NCBI GenBank assembly: GCA_020310875.1
Contig: CM035413.1
Coordinates: forward strand, 182,038,085-182,102,084
Length of the DNA stretch: 64,000 nucleotides
Direction of reading: 5' to 3'
DNA from: Ceratopteris richardii
Lineage: Eukaryota > Streptophyta > Polypodiopsida > Polypodiales > Pteridaceae
The first letter of the stretch is position 1, and the number at the start of each line of letters is the position of its first letter. The notes under the pieces were generated by a model. The model made no database searches. It worked only from the letters and a program-made list of their open reading frames with translations, and was not told the DNA's origin. The translations under genes and the position numbers were made by a program. Shown here one piece after another: positions 1-10,000 of the stretch.

Positions 1-188
1 GTCGTGAAGTGTCGCGATAGGTCGTGAGGTGTCGCGATAGGTCGAAGTGTCGCGATAGCTCGGGTCGAGGTGTCGCGATAGGTCGAGGTGTCGCGATAGC
101 TCGTGAAGTGTCGCGATAGGTCGTGAAGTGTCGCGATAGGTCGTGAAGTGTCGCGATAGGTCGTGAGGTGTCGCGATAGCTCGGGATA
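1..188. repeat. Leader minisatellite of E0 (18-23 bp unit, about 9 copies)
   Basis: About nine tandem units of 18-23 bp, each ending in GTGTCGCGATAG, with spacers such as GTCGTGAA or CTCGGGTCGA. One isolated unit recurs near 283-298. The conserved core contains the 6-bp palindrome TCGCGA. The same core, with other spacers, forms the leader arrays of E1, E2 and E3. Confidence 0.9.
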
Positions 189-622
189 TGGTGAATTTTT
201 CTGTTCTGTCTAGTGATCCTGGGAGCTCTAGGCCTGCGCAGTGTCGTGGTGCACTCAGAATCGTGATTGGGTGAAATTTTCGGAGTGTCGCGATAGCTCG
301 AGCTCAACGCCTCGGGGACTGTGCAGACCAATTCTGTACCTGCTGAGCTTGCTGGAGATGATGATGGAGCTGCCACCTGCAAGAAACATGCAAAAAACAC
401 ACAAAGACAAGCACACACACTCGCTCTCTCTCAAACTCGCACACAACAAATGAGGGGAATGACAAGGAAGAGGGAATATGTAGTGGGGAAGGAGAAGGAA
501 GTGGAGATGGAGAAGGAGGTGAAGATGGAGATGGAGATGGAGAAAAATCAGAAATTTACCAAATACTTACCATTCCAACGCGTCCTCTCTACGTCTTACC
601 ATCACACGCTCGTCCTCAAAGC
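189..622 (-). other. E0 leader, non-coding
   Basis: No gene is supported here; the short open frames are chance. The part nearest the primer site (about 375-480) aligns by eye with the leaders of E1 (15223-15310) and E2 (32058-32140). It shares a polypyrimidine-TGCAG-GT motif on the minus strand, a CTCTCTCTC tract and an AATGAGGGGAATGA-like block. The purine-rich stretch at 455-550 is low complexity. Confidence 0.6.
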
Positions 623-644
623 TCGATCCCCGGCAACGGCGCCA
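623..644 (-). other. Primer-binding site, tRNA-Asp type (E0)
   Basis: The plus strand reads as the last 22 nt of a plant tRNA-Asp including CCA (it ends GGCAACGGCGCCA), so the minus strand is a primer-binding site for that tRNA. Five bases separate it from the LTR edge at 650. Athila/Tat-type plant gypsy elements are known to use this kind of primer site. It is not a tRNA gene, because the rest of the cloverleaf is absent. Confidence 0.9.
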
Positions 645-649
645 AAATT

Positions 650-1230
650 TGGTGTAGCTCAGCGATGAGTAACACCTCCTTTAATGTCAATCCGGGGAGA
701 CGTGAGGATGGTATGAAGACCACGAGCAAGTGGAAGCACAAGTGCGTGAGTGAGAAGCACACAAGCATGCACACACATACACGCACACGCACACACACGG
801 CAAGAACAAAGAGAGTAAGACAATGGAATCACTTCTATTGCAACAAAGTTCTCATACAAGCTCAAACTACAAGAAGCTAGCCCAAAAATGAGCTCTCTAG
901 CTCTATTTATAGTTTTTGACTAGCTTTGGCCCTGTCTAGACCTAGTGTCCGGCCTAGTTAAAAATTAGGTTCCAAGGCTTATTTGAGGGTTCAAACGAGA
1001 TCTAAAAATTATGAAAATTGGCAGGCAACTACTTCTAAGGCTCCCCAAGCTCGAGGACTCCTCGGCTTGTACAAAATGGAGCTACAAAAAGGTGAAATGA
1101 TATTTACAAGGGTTTTTAGTGATGAGAATCACTTAAAAATGATGTAAGGGTTCTGAAAAAAATGAAGGGTTGCCTTAGTGCTAGATCTGCATGTGTGTCC
1201 GTACTTGCTTCTTCCCGTATACTGTCAACA
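650..1230 (-). repeat. LTR, subtype alpha (LTR-a1; 5' LTR of E0)
   Basis: A 581-bp LTR bounded by TGGTGT on the left and CAACA on the right (plus strand), with the primer-binding site just outside the left edge. The left ~480 bp align with LTR-a2 at 16185-16889; the remaining outer (U3) part does not. It contains an AC-rich microsatellite (about 768-800) and a TATAAATA box on the minus strand at 911-904, the likely core promoter. Confidence 0.85.
904..911 (-). promoter_or_regulatory. TATA box of LTR-a1
   Basis: TATAAATA on the minus strand, inside a block (AGAGCTAGAGAGCTC side, with CTATAAATAGAG) that is preserved in all four gypsy LTRs here. Equivalent boxes lie at 15812-15819, 16440-16447 and 32639-32646. 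Confidence 0.6.
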
Positions 1231-3959
1231 GAGAGGCATTCTCAATAGACAATAAATTAAGTTGCGACTGTAAGTCAGTGGTTGTCCTCTACAGCTGCTG
1301 ATAATTATCGCCAAGAGATGTGTACTCATCTCTTACTTGCGTCATACACATGAACATCTGTCGAAATGCATTATCTACAGTGGGTGATAGTATTAATGGG
1401 GTGCTAAATGAAGATGCAATGGGTGTAGATGCAAAGGGAACGGGGAATGGGGGTGGGAAGGTGGATGGTGGTGATCGTGGAAAATTGTGAGGTGCCTAAA
1501 TATGTTTGTGCTGTGAGTGAAGTGAGTGATGGTGCAGTGGGTGGTGAGATGTCCATGTCATTGGACGTGTCCAGTGCGGTGACTGTGAATATGGGTGTGA
1601 TTGTGGGTGCTTGTGCTGGTGTAAATACGGGATTTACAAAGGTTGAGGAGTAATCTACAGGGGGACTAGCTGGTGCAGCTGGGTGGAAAGGGGAAAGAGG
1701 GGTTACAGTGGGTCGGGGAGGTGAGACGGGGGAGAAGGCTAAGGGCAGTGGGAATGGAAAAAGAGGTCTTGGAGTTGTGGGGAAGGATGGAAAAGCTGGA
1801 TGGAGGAATGGGTTGAATGGAAAGGTGGATGGGTGAGGGGGTAGACTAGGTCTAGTGGGTGCGGGAATTGTGGGGTTAGTGGTCGGAAAGACGATTTCTG
1901 CTACGTCACCGGCGAATGAAGATGTTGGTCTGGGGGAAGGAGGGTGAAGAGGGGAGGGTGGATGGACTGGCGGTGATGGAGGAGCAGGTAGGGTGGTCGG
2001 TACTTCAGTGACTACTGAGGTATGTACATTTGTAGCGCGGGGTGGGGAATCTACAAGGATGGTTTCTGCTGCCAAGGAGCTTTCGGTGACGAGGCGTGCC
2101 TCCCTGGCTTGTTCTGAAGACTGTGCTCCTGTTGGTACACGAATGTATTCGCCGGGCTCTGAAAGTAGTCGTACTCTGCGGGGGTCAAACTGGGGTAGTG
2201 GCTTTCTTTGCAAGTACCTAAGTGCTTCGTTGGAGCCTACTGATTTGACTAACTCTCTGAATCCTTTGATGTATGCATCTTCGAATCTGCCTGTGACAAG
2301 TTCTTGTTCTATTATCGCTTGACTCTCTTCCTCAGTCAACTTTTTACGTGCCCAAACCTTTTCCATAGTTCTATACAGCTTCTTAATAGCCAGTGTGTAA
2401 GCAGCTGCTTCGTAAGTTTCATCTTCATGGGTACTTGTATCACCATGTGTGTCTGTTTGTTGGCCTTGGCCATCTGTCTGTTCATGTTCTTGGGATTCGT
2501 GAGTGCCCTGGCTGGCTTCATCATCGCCTTCATCGTCATCAGTTGCTGTTCTTTCGTCATCGGAGCTAGACACAATCTGTCCTTGTGGCTGATCCCTGGG
2601 TGTGGTAGGGTAGCTAGGCCTTTCAAATTCTTGAGAAAACAATTGTCCTTCTGAAAACTGGAACTCATTGGAGAATGCATCGTGCATCTCAAAATCAAAC
2701 GTTGTGTTCAGTGGCTCTGCTTGTTCTGCTTCTAAATGGGGTATTGGAAAAGAGAAAGCTTCCGCACTAATGGTGGTGGGAAGTTCTGCTGTCGTGGTTG
2801 TAGGTTCTGGGGTTGTGGCTGCTTGAGGTTCAACAGTACTGGTGGTGCCCTCCGGCATAATTGGTCTTGATAACCGTATACGAATTGGTGGTACCATGGG
2901 AGTGGATGCGGTCGGTGACTGCTCTGGAGATGGTTGTGGTGAGGGTGATTCTGGCACCTGAAGGCAGGGTATGGTTCCTCTCATGCGTTTTCCGGTTCTG
3001 TCTTTGCTAGACTTTCTAGCCTTCTTAGTGGTCCCTTTGAATGCCTTCAGGTCCTCACTAGTCATGGCGCGCTCTATGGGTAAATCATATGCCAAACACA
3101 TATATATAATCCTTATAAGTGCACAACATCCATTGATGACCTTCTTTCGTTCCCATCTATGTTGTGCCAAATAGAGCTGATCAATTATCCAGCTAGCTAG
3201 ATCAACCGTTTGGGGTCCAGTACATGCTAAGTATAATCCAAACCAGATTCTTTTGTGGGGCATGGTAAAACGATCCTGAGCTGGGAAAGCAAAATGCTGC
3301 ATGCATATTCACAATGGCTTGGAGAGCTCAGGGGTTATAGCTGAAATATCCTCCCACTTAGTAACATCACCACGTTTCATCTGCTCTGGGACTAGTCGTT
3401 CTCGCTCCATCGGAGTGTGTGTTCCATGTATTTTGAGAGCTGCGCGAATTAAATCTTTGGACAAATAAAACCTTCTGAATGGAGGGTCATTTACCAAGGA
3501 TGGTAACATGAATGTTCCGGGTAGATCCTTGTTCTCTGAAGCTGTCAAGGTGGTTACTAGGTAAAAGCATCTGTAAAAATCGGGTTTAGGCAGAGGGTCA
3601 CTAAAATATTCTGTAAATCCCGCTCGTGCCCAAACGTGCATTAAATCTTGTGTATTCTGCAGTCCTTCAAATTCTCTTGAAAAGAACTGGTACTTGGTCC
3701 ATGTACGAAGATCAAATGCCAAATTGGCCTCAAATATGAAATCAGCGTCTGCTAATGGTCCTGCTAGGCCTTGAAACCAGTGAGAGTTACGATGAATCTT
3801 CTCAGTATATCCTCTAGGAGGATCGTCGATTGGCATGGGTCCTGGAAAACCTTGAAACTCTGGTGGTTGCATCGTAGGATAAGATTCCGCGAGTAATTCT
3901 CCAATATTGGCCATTGGTGTGCTTGGGCCAGCTTCTGATGGTCCTTCTTCGGTTTGCAT
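1231..3959 (-). pseudogene. E1 tail gene (envelope-position protein), incomplete
   Basis: This is the last gene of the element, lying after integrase where some plant gypsy elements carry an envelope-like gene. From 3959 downward there is an N-terminal domain that begins with a glycine/proline-rich leader and has conserved words FFSREFEGLQN, PKPDF and QHFAFPAQ. It is followed by a basic patch, a Ser/Pro-rich stretch, an acidic stretch (TDDDEGDDEAS), a long proline-rich region and the start of a coiled coil. I see no signal peptide or membrane segment, so an envelope is unlikely. It matches the E3 gene almost residue for residue and the E2 gene more distantly. Function unknown. Confidence 0.7.
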
Positions 3960-4189
3960 GATGACTGACGAGCTAATGGAAAAGATCTGCTACAAAAGAT
4001 TAACACATTAGCATGGAAATTAATTATGATCCCAGTAAAGTGAGACCGCAATCCCTTTCCATAACCGATGTATAACCCGTCTAGCCAGGTGTTGTGAGGT
4101 GGTTAATGGAATGATTATTTGCAAAACTAATGCAGGTCTCTAGACGCCTACATGGTCAGATTATGCATACATTTCTTGATGAGCTTTTA

Positions 4190-4750
4190 TTATGCATGAT
4201 ATGGGGTTTTGGTGTATGAATTCATACAAGGTTTGGTTGAGGGTGAATTATTACAAGGGTGGAGTTTAAACGGGATGGGAGAATTGTTAGATAATGGGGT
4301 ACAAGAAGACGTCTGGATACATTTCGGTATCCATTTCCTAAGAGTCTTTGAGTGGGTGGTGTGTTTCTGCTGAGGGACAAAAAGTGGTATCGGGTTCGGT
4401 GGTATTGAAGGATGGAAAGATTTCTGAGGGGTATATATTACATGGCTAGAGGGTTGGACTATAATACATTGTTTGGGTACCCAAATCTGCATGGGTGTAG
4501 GTCGATTGATAAGATACTTCTTGGCGATCCAAATCTGCCGAGTATTTGTACTTGTAGAAGAAGATCGAGGGTACTTTGGATGCTGATTCTGCTTCTGTCG
4601 AAACTTTGTCCTGTTCTTGTCTGCAGTGTTGCCAATAGGCTGTGGTTGCTGTCCTTTTGGCATCCATACTTGTCTCATGCCACTTGTTTTGTGATGTTGA
4701 TATTGTTGCCTTCTTTGCCTTGTCTGGTGGTGTCGTCGGTCTAGGTTCCT
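4190..4750 (-). pseudogene. E1 W-x-P-K repeat protein
   Basis: A short basic, proline-, serine- and threonine-rich protein segment with a motif of the form W-[VIM]-[PA]-K repeated about four times (VWMPKG, IWIAKK, IWVPKQ, KWIPKC), spaced tens of residues apart. The same motif and spacing occur in E2 and E3 while the linkers change, so the tryptophan motifs appear to be the constrained part. The piece lies directly after the second protease domain and may be its C-terminal extension. It has no enzyme signature. Similar W-x-P-K words occur in some plant retroelement proteins, but I cannot name a family. Confidence 0.55.
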
Positions 4751-6091
4751 CTATTGTGGTTGACTCCTTCGTGGTTGGGTTTGAGAGGTCCATTGGACAC
4801 TCTGCTTTGGAAAAGAAGGGAGATCCAACACTTGCGTGACCTGCCCATTAGGAAGTGATTCGTTATTAATCTTTAATCTAGGCCAGTCCGCAGCAAGTTT
4901 GGAAGGATGAGCACCGCAGGGTGTTGTGCTCATTTGGCCGCTGATGCAACCCACCTGACCGCTGATTGTGTCCATCTGCCCTAGCGGTTGGGTAATCGCC
5001 CCTTCTAGTTTGCAGGAAGGCCCAGGGAAGATCTCGTGTCGTCCTTCTGATTGACAACTGTCTATAGCCAAGCCCGAGTGGGTTGGTGTAGACGTAACGT
5101 GATTGATCTGACCCAAGATCTTCCGGTCTTCCGTCACATTTATTTCATAGGGTCTAGGGTTACAAACCTCAGTTGGAATGCCGTTAGGGAAGTCAAGCGG
5201 TATCACTCGCTTCTGTTCTAAGGTTCCAATCTGTAAGGAGCCTTGTCTAAGATTTAGGTCCATTGAGTGATCGTATAGCCAATCTTGGCCAAGGATTAGG
5301 GGTTCTATCAGGTCGTCATCATGGCACACTAGTAGCTTCGCTGCCATGGTCACTTCCTTAATGAGGATAGGAAGGTCCACCTCACCCATGCAAGGGGTTT
5401 CCATGCCTCCTAGCCCTATGAGGTATGCCTCAATTGGCCGCATTTCTATTCCTGAATCCTTATAGTGGGACCATCTAATCGCACTAGTCGCAGCACCTGA
5501 GTCAATTAAAGCCCTGAGCTCTTGGCAAGGGTTGTCGTGCTCTAGCTTGACTGTAATGAATGGTCTCCTGTCCACTATTCTAGGATGAGTGGTTGAATTT
5601 ACTTGACACATGGCCATGGGATATCTAGGTGTAGTTTCCAGATGGTTATAATGTTCTCTCCCTAGTCCTTGTCTTCTTAACTTCATGCGTTTAATGCGTT
5701 CTATTGCTTCTGCCTGAGCTTCCGCTCGTATTCTATTTTCTTCCTCCTTACGCTTCTTTGCCAACGTGAGTCGTCTAAGCATATCCTCAGTAAGAGGTTC
5801 TTGATATAACTTGACTCTACAACCACTAATGTAATTAGGCATTACGTCTCCTTCTAAGGTGGCTAACTGTACTGCTCCACTTGTTGAGAGTCTGTTAATG
5901 ATCATAGGTCCATAACCTCGCTTTTCTAACTTCCGTGTGTTTTGTTTCAGCGTATATACTAGAACTAAATCTCCTTCTTTTAAGCCTTTATCTTTCACAT
6001 GTGCATCAAAATATGCTTTCTGTCGCTTCTTCGCTGCATATATTCCTGCTGCTGCCTTTAGCCTGGTTTCTCCTAATCCTTCCAAGTCCAT
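4751..6091 (-). pseudogene. E1 integrase C-terminus (GPY/F) plus second aspartic protease
   Basis: The first ~80 residues are the integrase C-terminal GPY/F region (KRQKAYFD, GDLVLVYTLKQ, EKRGYGPMIINR). A charged helix rich in K, R and E follows. Next comes a clear retropepsin-like domain: ALIDSGAATSAI with the catalytic DSG at 5503-5495, a middle part with IGLGGMETPCMG, and LILGQDW near 5299-5279. This is separate from the usual protease before reverse transcriptase (DSG at 9991-9983). The remainder is low-complexity and polar. An aspartic protease after integrase is unusual for Ty3/gypsy pol; it is seen in all three units of this chain. Confidence 0.8.
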
Positions 6092-6130
6092 TATTCTTGC
6101 TGATAATTCATGGCCGGTCCACTGATGTTC

Positions 6131-6970
6131 TTATGCAACCTTAAGGGTCGGTATCAAGAAGTCCAAAGGAAGCACTGCATTCTGACCAAAAACCATCTGA
6201 AAGGGAGTTGCATTGAGTACGGTCTTGTAGGCCACTCGATATGCCCAAACAGCGTGGTGTAACTGTTTGTCCCAATCTGAACGTTTGTTGTTCACGAGTT
6301 TCGTCAGTACGTTACAAAGGATCTTATTAGTGCTTTCAGCCTGACCATTGGCCTGAGGATGATATGGTGCAAATTTCTTGTGAATCACCATAAAATCCTG
6401 TAACAAATATTCAATGACTTGGTTTAGAAAGTGAGTGCCTCGATCGCTCACTAACTCTATAGGCAGTCCATATCTTGTAAAGACATTCTCAAATAAGAAT
6501 TTTGCAGTTGTGTGTGCATCATTCTTTTTCGTGGCTTTTGCCTCTACCCATTTCGTAAGATAATATGTGGCAACAATAATGTATTCAGCATGTGTACCTT
6601 TTGCAGGGGGGTTAATGGGTCCTACAAAGTCTATACCCCACTTAGAAAATGCACGTCCGCCCATCATGGGTTTCAATGGCATTTCATCTCTGCGAGTAGG
6701 AAACTGAGTTCTTTGGCACACATCATATCTCTTTACATAGGTATGAGCATCCATGTGAAGAGTGGGCCACCATAATCCTGCAAAGAGGATGGCTTTGATT
6801 ATCCTATCGGGTCCAAAATGACCTCCTGCAACACCTTGGTGTGCAGTCTCTAGTATGCTCAGATAATCGCTCTCATGAACACATTGTCTTAGATATCCAT
6901 CTCGTCCTCTTTTGTATAGGTTATCGCCAATAAGTGAATAATCTTGAGCTTCCTGCTCTAGACTGCGTTG
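6131..6970 (-). pseudogene. E1 integrase: second H2C2 module and catalytic core
   Basis: This holds an H2C2 zinc module (about 6845-6715) followed by the rve integrase core with GIDFVGP (first Asp), SDRGTHFL (second Asp) and NGQAESTNK (catalytic Glu). It would insert the element cDNA into host DNA. It continues into the GPY/F region. It is closely matched in E3 and E2. Confidence 0.8.
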
Positions 6971-7033
6971 TCATGCTAAAGTCATTCCTTGAGGGAGTGT
7001 CTTCGTCCTCAAGTATGTCACTAATTGTTCACT

Positions 7034-10000
7034 CTAGTCTGGTGTGAGAGACACGTGATATAATGTAGCATGCTCTACTGGTGGTCTTTCACAAGAAACA
7101 TTGCATTCCTTACACAACCTATAGACATCTGCTTCCATCGTAGGCCAATATACTCCTAATCTATGCAGAGTCTGTAATGTTCGATGTTTTGAATGATGTT
7201 GCTTTAATGCACCTATGTGTGCTAATTGGAACCAATTTGCATGTTCTGATTCATCTACACAAGAAGCAAGAAACTTTTGATTATCCTGTTTATATATGCT
7301 TCCTGCCATTATTTGGTATCTCTGAGACTTGGTAATCTCTCCCTCTTTGATCTTTATCCTAGGATTCTTGGGTCCATATGTGAGAATAGGGACTATAGGC
7401 TTAGCCCATTCTGGTGCTATCTCAAGATTAAACAAATAAGCATCTGGTAATTCATCCACTACTCCTTGAGGAGCTTCTCCTGAGGTTAATCTTGAAAGGT
7501 GGTCAGCTCTGAGATGTGTCTTTCCTTTCCTAACCACAACTTCAAAATCATATTCCATGAGTAATAGAAACCAACGTATTAGTCGTCCTGTGTTACATGG
7601 CTTGTTGACTAAATAGAATAGTGCTTGATGATCTGTAAAGAACTTGAACTTATTGGCCAACAAGTAGTGCCTAAACTTCTTTACTGTGTAGATCATCCCT
7701 AATCCTTCTCGTTCCGTCGTGGTGTAATTTCTTTCTGCTGCGTTCAATTGTCTGCTCGCGTAAGCTATGGGGAGATCTATGTTACCTTCATTCGTGGGTT
7801 GTGCTAACACACATCCTATGGCATAATTGGATGCATCCACATGTACATGGAATGGCTTACTCCAATCCGGTGTAGTCAATATAGGTGCTGAGCACAAGCG
7901 TCGTTTGAGTTCATTGAATGAATTTTCACATTCATCTGTCCATACAAAGTTGGTTAAAAGAGAGTACAAAGGCTTGGCTATGATTGCATACATGTGTATG
8001 AATCTCCTATAATAACCGCAATGACCCATAAATGCTTGTACCTCTTTCACATTAGTTGGTCTAGGTAATTTTGCAATTACCTTCACCTTTTCTTCATCCG
8101 TAGAGATTCCATTTTTTGACACAATGTGTCCTAGAATTTTGCCTTGTCTGACCATGAAAACGCATTTTTCTCGGTTCAAACAAACCTGATATTCTCGACA
8201 TTTGTCAAATATTTGCCTTAACTCTAGGATATGTGTCTGTCTTACATTTGAATGTGCACATAAGTCGTCGACATAAACTTCCAAACTCTTGCATAAGAAT
8301 TCCTTAAAAACATGAGACATGAGTCGCTGGAAAGTGGCAGGTGCATTTGTTAAGCCAAATGGCATTACACGAAATGCAAATATGCCCCATTCAGTGGCAA
8401 ATGCCGTCTTGTGTTGGTCCTCTGGAGCAATGGCTACTTGATTATAGCCTGAAAAACCATCAAGAAAGCTGTAAACTTCCTTGCCCGCAACTCTTTCCAA
8501 TAGATGTTCTGTGATAGGAAGAGGATAGCTATCTCTAATCGTTGCGGCATTAACTTTTTTAAGGTTAATACACACACGCAATTTTCCATTCTTCTTGGGC
8601 ACTACCACAATGGGAGATACCCATTCGGTATGCTCAATTTCGTAAATGAATCCTGCTTCTATCAATTGATCTATCTCCTCTTTAATCTTCGCAGCGTAGT
8701 TATCATTGTACGTGTATGGTTTTTGTTTCGTCGGTTTTGCATCTGGAGTCATAGGGATTCTATGAGAACATATATCTGGATCTACTCCTTTCAAATCTTT
8801 GTAACTCCAAGCAAAAACATCTCTATATTCGCGTAATAGGGCAACTAATTCTTCTTCTTCTTCCTTCGTCAAATCATGCCCTATGTATGTACATTTTTCT
8901 TCTTCTCCTTCTATGGCAACTATTACTTTCTTGGTTTTCTCTCGGTTATCATATACTTGTCCGTCATTCGCCTTTCTATTAGGCATTTGTACCATGATTC
9001 TTCTATCTTTGATTTCATATTTCTTGAAATTCTCGGGTACTTCAAATAAAGATTCTTCTTTTTTTGTCGTGGTTTCTTTCTTCTTTCTTTTCTTGCCTTC
9101 ACTCTTAGTAGTCACTTCTGTGGCTAATCTCACCTCATTCGTAATTTCCTCGTGTCTCTGAGGGTGAGCCTCTACTTCGTAGAAATATTCTTCCTCTGAT
9201 GCAAATGGAGAGTCCATGATAATTGATTCTAAATCAAAATCGCTTGCATCCTCAAATGCATCAGTGTTAGGTTCACACTCTTCTAAAATTGCATCGCACA
9301 TGATTGGCTCTATCGTGAAAACTGAAATGTCATAGCCATCCTCGTCACAGTGGGGAGTCCATTGTTCTTCATTGATGGCTACATCCATGGTTGCTAGGAT
9401 TTCTGCCCAACCATGGGGTTCAAACTCTTCGTCTGGAAATACTACAGGTGCATAAGCTGGATCCTGAAGGGTTCGTGGATGTTGTTCTGCACCTAAGGTC
9501 CTTGCTTCTAATCTTTCTTCCTCTTGTTTTGCAACTTTACACATCCATAGATGAGTATCCTCATGCAACCAAGAAGGATCTGATTCTAATGAGTGCACGG
9601 ATTCCGTCTCTACTGGTGTCTTATGGATGCTATTCCATTGTATTTGGGGTACATCTCGATGTGAATAGTCTTTAAGATTGACTTTGGAATTCACTCCTAA
9701 ATGTTGCAAGTACAAAGAATTAGTTCCCCAATCTTGTACAATTTGCAACTGACGCATCAATGGCCGTCCCAATATCATCTCATAAGCATGATTTTTACTA
9801 AAATCACAAATGGCAAAGGTATGCTCAAATTCTACACCACAAGTGGTGAGAGATATGCCTTCTAGTAAGCCTAATGGTTTTTCTATGTGTCCATCAGCCA
9901 TTTGTAACTTCATCCTGGTAGGTCTTAATGCTGGCTTACCCCAACGTTTCCATAAAGCGGTGGTAGCGATGGCTACGCCGGCTCCTGAATCTAAGATGGC

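Larger units (their letters stand above)
1..1230 (-). mobile_element. Ty3/gypsy element E0, leader and 5' LTR only (continues out of window)
   Basis: In minus-strand order this piece is a 5' LTR (1230-650), a tRNA-Asp primer-binding site (644-623) and the beginning of a leader (622-1) that carries a TCGCGATAG minisatellite. The same order occurs in E1 and E2, so this is the 5' end of a fourth related unit whose gag and pol lie to the left of the window. Its high-coordinate LTR edge abuts sequence that in E3 lies inside the long tail gene, which suggests that E0 inserted into E1. The left side of the insertion is outside the window, so the target-site duplication cannot be checked. No coding part is visible. 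Confidence 0.8.

Noticed and set aside
1-190. Regular short repeats that could suggest a CRISPR array
   Set aside because: Units are contiguous with repeated, not unique, spacers, no cas genes are present, and the same core recurs in leaders of three other elements.
623-644. Possible tRNA-Asp gene
   Set aside because: Only the 3' terminal 22 nt are present, next to an LTR; it is a primer-binding site.
4751-6091. Chromodomain at the integrase C-terminus
   Set aside because: GPY/F is followed by a charged helix and a protease domain; no chromodomain aromatic cage words are seen.
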